Of a stretch of 49,204 nucleotides of DNA, positions 45,401 to 49,204 are shown in pieces; within the stretch, counting starts at the first letter, position 1, and each line of letters starts with the position of its first letter. The position numbers were made by a program, and so were the translations under genes. The notes below the pieces were generated by a model. It saw only the letters and a list, made by a program, of their open reading frames with translations. It was not told the origin of the DNA and did not search any database. Source of the stretch: Clostridium sp. LS (GTDB lineage: Bacteria > Bacillota > Clostridia > Clostridiales > Clostridiaceae); the NCBI RefSeq assembly GCF_002760435.1, contig NZ_AUUU01000257.1, forward strand, positions 1-49,204. Direction: 5' to 3'.

Positions 45401-45582
45401 TACTTTTGGGAAAATTAGAAAATGGAAGCATAGGAATAAAAAATATTCATAAAAGACTTATGAAACTATATGGAAAGGGAATTACTATAAAATCAAAAGA
45501 GGGAAATGGTACGATAGTAGAATTTGAGGTGCCTTATAGTGAGAATAGGAGGAATGAACATGAATATTCTTATGGTAGATGA
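42484..45582 (+). CDS. hybrid sensor kinase: 7TM, degenerate HisKA module, receiver, LytS-type kinase
   Basis: 1032 aa. Anchor helix (about 10-25); extracellular jelly-roll-like domain (about 40-200); seven-helix membrane region (about 215-425) of the 7TMR-DISM type. First kinase module (about 430-660): the usual SHELRTPL reads NYELITSL, so Y443 replaces the phospho-histidine, and the G1 box reads ENEGTG instead of DxGxG. A receiver with intact D742 (IIDIMMPG) follows. The C-terminal LytS/YesM-type kinase has H833 (IKPHFIYNALSV), PLVENAVRHGI and SDTGIGI, and looks active. The last gene part overlaps the response-regulator gene. The first kinase is probably a pseudokinase that relays the signal structurally. 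Ribosome site GGAGG. Confidence 0.85.
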   Translation: MKVLKNRTSIIFLSIFFILLLFLFNIYQEYHKKQLQAEKGSIDLTSWNFEKDGVISLDGEWEFYWNQLLTEDDFKNGESIKPDGYFRVPSVWTNYISNNAKFPEQGYATYRLKVKTDDLDSLKGLKILTTSTSYKLMVNEKIVAENGVVGITKETSVPEYRPQAVSFQNTSKEFDIIVQVSNFTYSRGGIWHSIYLGSDQGIRALKEFNSEKDMFMLGVVAIMSLYHIALFLIQKRDKSALYFALVLVVTAIRTAITGEYVILNFIPSADITWMVPLEYMTIYWGLIMAMAFVNELYPKEVPQKVTKATMYAGIILSIFTISVQISTFTRYLIYYEILIGTLYCYITFSVMKAAMKKREGASLLLLGSIIILIAYMNDVLYYWNVIYDRDGPSMEAAVFIVIFIQAYILAARFSLAFKKVEKLSEKLISLDKLKDEFLVSTNYELITSLNGIINIVQSLLKGIGGQLNLSQEENLQIVLASLRRLYNLINDVLDISNLAYNSLKLHPKPLDIRMIVESVIFVLEYLKGEKNIVFINLTPKDAPAVLCDEERLGQIFYNILENALRFTENGSITIKAEFSEDTATIFVENEGTGIKNTNLDSIYNSFEQEKCNKSGKYEGTSLGLSIAKQLIELQGGTVGIKSQHEKSPCFLFTLPLAKRHPEKVMEKIQEHFQAKNIEGEEINNEKILDKYNILAIEYDTVSLKVLINNLNLYGYTVKGVGNGYDALKLVESGIKFDVVIIDIMMPGISGYDILKKIREQYLPVELPVLLLTTSKRTYEISTGFRLGANDYLTKPFEPEELNARVKSLIDMKKAVNKLIATELSFLQAQIKPHFIYNALSVISSLSLIEPEKAKELILNLSDYLRGSFEFESKNGLTTLKRELNLVKSYLAIEQARFKERICVEFEVEVDDLIDCTVPVLCIQPLVENAVRHGIMPMIDGGKVEVNVKDKGEYIKISISDTGIGISEAKLHNILLGKLENGSIGIKNIHKRLMKLYGKGITIKSKEGNGTIVEFEVPYSENRRNEHEYSYGR

Positions 45583-46450
45583 TGAAATAGATATTTTAAA
45601 TGAAATAAATTTTTATGTGAAAAAATATAAGAAGTTCGACTCTTCAGTAATGTGCACGAACCCTTTAAAGGCTTTAGAGGAAGCTAAAAAAGCATCTTTT
45701 GATATTGCATTATTGGATATAGAGATGCCAGGAATGAACGGGCTTGAGTTAGCAGAACAGTTACAAAACCTTTTTCCTCACATGAAACTTGGCTTTATTA
45801 CAGCCTACAACTCTTATGCTACAGAAGCTTTTGATGTAAATGCAATTGATTATGTTTTAAAACCAATTAGGGAGGAAAGACTTATAAAAGCCTTGGACAG
45901 ACTTACTTTAGAAAAAACAAGTAAGATTGAAAAAAATGAGAATATGTTGAAATTTTATATACAAACTTTAGGTAAATTTGTTATTAAGAGCGGAGATAAC
46001 ATAGTAAAGTGGAATAGAAAAAAATCATCTGAGCTCTTTGCTTACCTGCTTGAAAATCAAGAAATGCCTGTACATAAGGAGAAATTATGTGATTTGCTTT
46101 GGCCTGATTTTGAACCACAAAAGGCTTTAGTTAATCTCCAAAGTACAATATATTCGATCAGAAAAATTTTTAATAAATATGATAATTGTGATGTAAGTAT
46201 TAAATATGTTGGTGATAATTACATACTTCATATAGAAAAAGCTTGTATTGATGTGGTTGAATTTGAAAAATATCTAAAAGAAGCATTAGTTATGAAAGAT
46301 AAAACTTTATTAAAAAAGGCTTTGGATATATATATAGGAGATTACTTAGAAGAAGAAGGTTGGCTATGGGCTGAACCCAGAAAGCAAGAATTAAGAAGAA
46401 AATATGAAGAAGCTATCAAAATATCAAAAAAGAATACATTAAGAAACTGA
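45560..46450 (+). CDS. SARP-type response regulator (receiver + winged helix + BTAD)
   Basis: 296 aa from ATG 45560 (AGGAGG, 7-nt spacing; an ATG two codons earlier is possible), overlapping the kinase gene by 23 bp. Receiver with LMVDDE, D53 in LLDIEMPG, TAYNS and LKPI. The middle winged helix has QTLGKFVIKSGDNIVKW and KKSSELFAYLLENQEMP, then LCDLLWPDFEPQKALVNLQ; the C-terminus is a BTAD helical domain, the SARP arrangement. It is the evident partner of the kinase before it. Such regulators bind heptameric direct repeats spaced 11 bp apart. Exactly such repeats lie at 46581-46597 in front of the diguanylate cyclase gene. Confidence 0.88.
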   Translation: MNILMVDDEIDILNEINFYVKKYKKFDSSVMCTNPLKALEEAKKASFDIALLDIEMPGMNGLELAEQLQNLFPHMKLGFITAYNSYATEAFDVNAIDYVLKPIREERLIKALDRLTLEKTSKIEKNENMLKFYIQTLGKFVIKSGDNIVKWNRKKSSELFAYLLENQEMPVHKEKLCDLLWPDFEPQKALVNLQSTIYSIRKIFNKYDNCDVSIKYVGDNYILHIEKACIDVVEFEKYLKEALVMKDKTLLKKALDIYIGDYLEEEGWLWAEPRKQELRRKYEEAIKISKKNTLRN

Positions 46451-46473
46451 AAGCTATAATTTTTAAAATATGC

Positions 46474-46510
46474 AGAAAGCTAAAAGAAATATTATTAGCT
46501 TTCTTTTTTA
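46474..46510 (+). terminator. terminator of the kinase-regulator operon
   Basis: AGAAAGCTAA (46474-46483) pairs perfectly with TTAGCTTTCT (46495-46504), then TTTTTT. Confidence 0.88.
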
Positions 46511-46580
46511 TTCAAAAAAATATTATAGAAAAAGAAAAAAATTTCTTTGTAAATGTTTGCAAGAGCTATTTTTATTATTT

Positions 46581-46619
46581 TTGTCAGAGTTTTGTCAGAA
46601 GTTAAATTTAAAATATAAT
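46581..46619 (+). promoter_or_regulatory. cyclase promoter with 11-bp direct repeats
   Basis: TTGTCAGA occurs at 46581 and 46592, an exact 11-bp period. The second TTGTCA serves as -35, 16 bp from a perfect TATAAT (46614-46619). The layout fits a site for the SARP-type regulator encoded just upstream. Confidence 0.65.
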
Positions 46620-46686
46620 GAGGTTATTGTTACATTTTGAATAAAGTTGTTAAATTAGTGTAAGAAAAGAAGATTGGAGAATGAAA

Positions 46687-47898
46687 ATGGAGGTCAAAAA
46701 TTTATTAATTTTACCTTTAAGTAAAAAAGAAAAGAAGAGTTTTACAAATGAAACCATAAAAATAAATGTTCACAGGGCAAAGATGTATAGTAAGTTCATA
46801 ATATCTATTGAAATAATCATGTGCTTAGCGGATATATTTTTTAAGCATAATTATTCTATTGCAGATTTTAATTTTAATATTTATCTTGCATTACATTTGA
46901 TAATGCTTAGCATGAATTTAGTATACTTGTTATTTTTAAGCAAGGTTAATATTTGTGAAGAGAAGGGAAATGTTATAAGTTTCAGTATAACAAGTTATGT
47001 TACATTTATGATGATTTGGGGTGCAATTATTTCTTTAATGGAACAAAAAATTTATGGACAAGTGATGGTGTACATGATAAATGTGATAATTTTCTCAGTA
47101 GTTTATTATATTGATAATAAGAATCTATTATTTTCATATTTTATATCAGCTTTTGTATTATTCTTTGGATTACCATTTTTTCAAGAATCAAAAAATATTA
47201 TTTTAGATCATTACATAAATGGGATTATCTTTTTAGTTTGTTCATATATTACTTCGAGAATATTATATAAAAATTTATATAATGATTTTATTAGTAAAAG
47301 ATTAATTATGGAAGCTAATGATAGATTGAAAAATGAAATAGAGGAAAGTAAAAACTTGTACGAAAAACTTGAAAAAACTAATAAAATGCTCAAGAGGAAT
47401 TCTTTAAAGGATGAGTTGACTAATATTCATAATAGGAGAGCATTAAGGGAATTTATTGATAATATTTTCATTAAAATGAAAAAGAAAAAAAAACCAATAT
47501 CTGTTATAATGATTGATATAGATGATTTCAAATTATACAATGATAAATATGGCCACGTAAAGGGTGATGAAGTTCTCAAGAAGGTTTCAAAACAGTTAAA
47601 AGATACTGTTAGGGATTCACGAGACTTTGTTGCTAGATATGGGGGAGAAGAATTTATATTTATTTCCTTAGAAACAGATAGAGATGAAATCTATGAAATT
47701 GCCAATAAAATAAGAGAAAGAGTAAATAACTTAAAAATTGTCCACGAGTATTCTAAGGTATCAAATTATGTAACCATAAGCTTAGGAACAGCTACGGTTC
47801 TTCCATTTAACGAAAACTCAGTATATGACTGTATAAAAAATGCAGATATTGCACTATACCAGGCGAAATTTAAAGGGAAGAATAGGATAGTAGGTTAG
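46687..47898 (+). CDS. membrane GGDEF diguanylate cyclase
   Basis: 403 aa from ATG 46687 (GGAG 7 nt upstream; ATG 46681 lies too close to it). Five to six membrane helices (about 30-195), a coiled linker (ANDRLKNEIEESKNLYEKLE), and a GGDEF domain with DELTNIHNRR, IDIDDFKLYND and the active-site motif ARYGGEEFIFI. The enzyme should make c-di-GMP from two GTP. The allosteric inhibitory site RxxD just before the active site is not intact (RDSRDFVARY: the arginine is one position off), so feedback inhibition may be lost. The product would act on the two riboswitches at 37.0 and 40.0 kb. No EAL domain is fused. Confidence 0.92.
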   Translation: MEVKNLLILPLSKKEKKSFTNETIKINVHRAKMYSKFIISIEIIMCLADIFFKHNYSIADFNFNIYLALHLIMLSMNLVYLLFLSKVNICEEKGNVISFSITSYVTFMMIWGAIISLMEQKIYGQVMVYMINVIIFSVVYYIDNKNLLFSYFISAFVLFFGLPFFQESKNIILDHYINGIIFLVCSYITSRILYKNLYNDFISKRLIMEANDRLKNEIEESKNLYEKLEKTNKMLKRNSLKDELTNIHNRRALREFIDNIFIKMKKKKKPISVIMIDIDDFKLYNDKYGHVKGDEVLKKVSKQLKDTVRDSRDFVARYGGEEFIFISLETDRDEIYEIANKIRERVNNLKIVHEYSKVSNYVTISLGTATVLPFNENSVYDCIKNADIALYQAKFKGKNRIVG

Positions 47899-47904
47899 AT
47901 AAGA

Positions 47905-47946
47905 AAATCCTTATAAAGCATAAGAGTTTTATAAGGATTTTTTCTG
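47905..47946 (+). terminator. terminator of the cyclase gene
   Basis: AAATCCTTATAAA (47905-47917) pairs perfectly with TTTATAAGGATTT (47928-47940), followed by more T. Confidence 0.88.
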
Positions 47947-48134
47947 TTTTAATTAAAGTTAAAATCGTAAATATTCAAAATTTATAGAAGAGTTAGTAAT
48001 AAAATGTTGTATAATGTAATTATAGAAGAATTTGTAGATATTGTATTATGACAAATATTGAAGGTATGTTTATTTGAGGCAAGTTTAATATATAAATTAT
48101 TACTAAAAATTCTATATGTTTTGGGGGGATAAAT

Positions 48135-49127
48135 TTGCTTAAAAAGAATTTAGCTTTTTTAATAGCATTGACTATATTTTTATCAGGTTGCGGAGGAATA
48201 AATCAAGATAAAAGACAAAATGAAAATAATATACCAAAAACTATTTCGGAAAGTGAAAGTATAGCAAGTTCATCTAGTGAGGAAGATAATAAGACAGAAA
48301 CTCAGCAAAAGCCTAATGATAAGATTGCCTCTGACTCAGAAAAGTCTAATTCTAAATCAGAAGCAGTTCCGGTGGAAGGGCTTGAGCCTAGCCAAGAGGC
48401 GTTTACGCCATTGTTGATATCCGATACGTCATCTCTTAGTACTAAAGCTATACCGTGGTCATGGTTGTATTCACCAAGAGATAGTGCTGGACTTTTATCA
48501 AAATATAAAGGTTATGGTTTTGGAGATACTACAAAAAAAATTATTTATTTAACTTTTGATGAAGGCTATGAGAATGGCTATACTTCTAGTATTCTTGATA
48601 CTTTAAAGTTAAATAATGTGCATGCAGCTTTTTTTGTGACCAAGCCTTATGTAACGGGAAGCTATAATGGCGTTCCAGATAGTGAACTATTAAAAAGAAT
48701 GAGCAAAGAAGGCCATATTATAGGTAATCACTCTGTACAACATAAATCTATGCCTACTTTTACAAATGAAACAGCTTTTGATGCCGAACTTACTGGGGTG
48801 GAGGATTCTGTAAATAGTATTCCAGGCTGCAAAATGTCAAAATATTTTAGGCCTCCAGAAGGAACTTTTAGTGAACTATCACTTTACTACACTCAGAAGC
48901 TAGGATATAAATCTATATTTTTTGCTCTTGCTTATCAAGATTATAATGTAGATAATCAGCCCGCTCCAGAAGCAGCTAAAGAAATGCTATTAAAAAATAC
49001 TCGTAATGGTATGATTTGCTTGCTACATGCTGTATCTAAAACCAATGCTTCTATTTTGGACAGCATGATTAAAGAATGGAAGAATGAGGGGTATGAATTT
49101 AGAACTTTAGATGAACTTCCTAACTAA
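48135..49127 (+). CDS. pdaA: PdaA-like polysaccharide deacetylase lipoprotein
   Basis: 330 aa, TTG start after GGGGGGA. Signal peptide with lipobox LSGC (C19), then a Ser/Glu/Lys-rich spacer (about 25-85). The catalytic domain begins with IPWSWLYSPRDS and contains TFDEGYENG (D142 and E143 in place of the usual DD), HSVQH (H199, H203), RPPEGTFS and LLHAVS. TFDEGYENG and the opening tryptophans mark the PdaA subfamily, which deacetylates muramic acid residues on the way to the muramic delta-lactam of spore cortex. In bacilli PdaA is sporulation-specific; a like role here is inferred. Single gene, terminator before it; the remaining 77 bp of the window hold nothing recognisable. Confidence 0.88.
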   Translation: MLKKNLAFLIALTIFLSGCGGINQDKRQNENNIPKTISESESIASSSSEEDNKTETQQKPNDKIASDSEKSNSKSEAVPVEGLEPSQEAFTPLLISDTSSLSTKAIPWSWLYSPRDSAGLLSKYKGYGFGDTTKKIIYLTFDEGYENGYTSSILDTLKLNNVHAAFFVTKPYVTGSYNGVPDSELLKRMSKEGHIIGNHSVQHKSMPTFTNETAFDAELTGVEDSVNSIPGCKMSKYFRPPEGTFSELSLYYTQKLGYKSIFFALAYQDYNVDNQPAPEAAKEMLLKNTRNGMICLLHAVSKTNASILDSMIKEWKNEGYEFRTLDELPN

Positions 49128-49204
49128 TATAAGCAAGATGTAAACTAAACTTATGTGGTAGCTTACCGAAATAATAAATATTTTTGTTACGAAAAACTAT
49201 GAAA

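Overview
The window is AT-rich, with strong GGAGG-type ribosome binding sites, hairpin-plus-T-run terminators, many two-component and c-di-GMP genes and Firmicute-type lipoproteins. It looks like chromosome of a cluster I Clostridium (C. beijerinckii-like; an inference from gene content). I see no rRNA, tRNA, CRISPR array or intact transposase.

Layout. 0.2-5.5 kb: an orphan MglB-like sugar-binding protein, a SAM methyltransferase and a large multi-PAS histidine kinase. 5.6-11.4 kb: scattered remains of a prophage or integrative element. These are an ImmA-type protease and XRE repressor (minus strand), a broken Rha/ORF6C antirepressor, small unknown genes and a sigma-like late regulator, with a polysaccharide deacetylase and a CorA transporter lying between the two halves. 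The operator TATC-N9-GATA occurs at the repressor promoter and three times before the antirepressor, so the halves still share a control signal. 11.4-12.8 kb: an SdpI-like membrane protein and a C1 peptidase. 13.1-19.7 kb: a sugar ABC importer (lipoprotein plus two permeases) followed by its likely YesM/YesN-type two-component system. 19.8-20.4 kb: a possible RNA pseudoknot overlapping a 14-codon ORF, then an unknown 87-aa gene.

20.6-29.5 kb: a LevR-like sigma-54 activator, a textbook -24/-12 promoter, and an operon encoding a Gat-family PTS (IIA, IIB, IIC), an EgsA/AraM-type glycerol-1-phosphate dehydrogenase, a NagD/AraL-type HAD phosphatase and a divergent GpsA-like dehydrogenase. The set suggests a PTS route for a short polyol in which sn-1 and sn-3 polyol phosphates may be interconverted. 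I know of no description of this combination.

29.8-38.3 kb: a probable exopolysaccharide locus (PMT-type glycosyltransferase, lipoprotein, glycosidase-like membrane protein, HEAT protein, processive GT2 synthase), followed by a c-di-GMP-I riboswitch driving a secreted glycosidase-like protein and a 180-bp nested inverted repeat. 38.4-39.8 kb: an ECF sigma factor and its anti-sigma partner. 40.0-42.3 kb: a c-di-GMP-II riboswitch before a chemoreceptor. 42.5-47.9 kb: a hybrid kinase whose first kinase module is degenerate, a SARP-type response regulator, and a membrane diguanylate cyclase whose promoter carries 11-bp-spaced direct repeats of the kind SARP regulators bind. Two riboswitch classes, a cyclase and a polymer synthase in under 20 kb make 29.8-47.9 kb look like a c-di-GMP surface-behaviour region. 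48.1-49.1 kb: a PdaA-like lipoprotein deacetylase.
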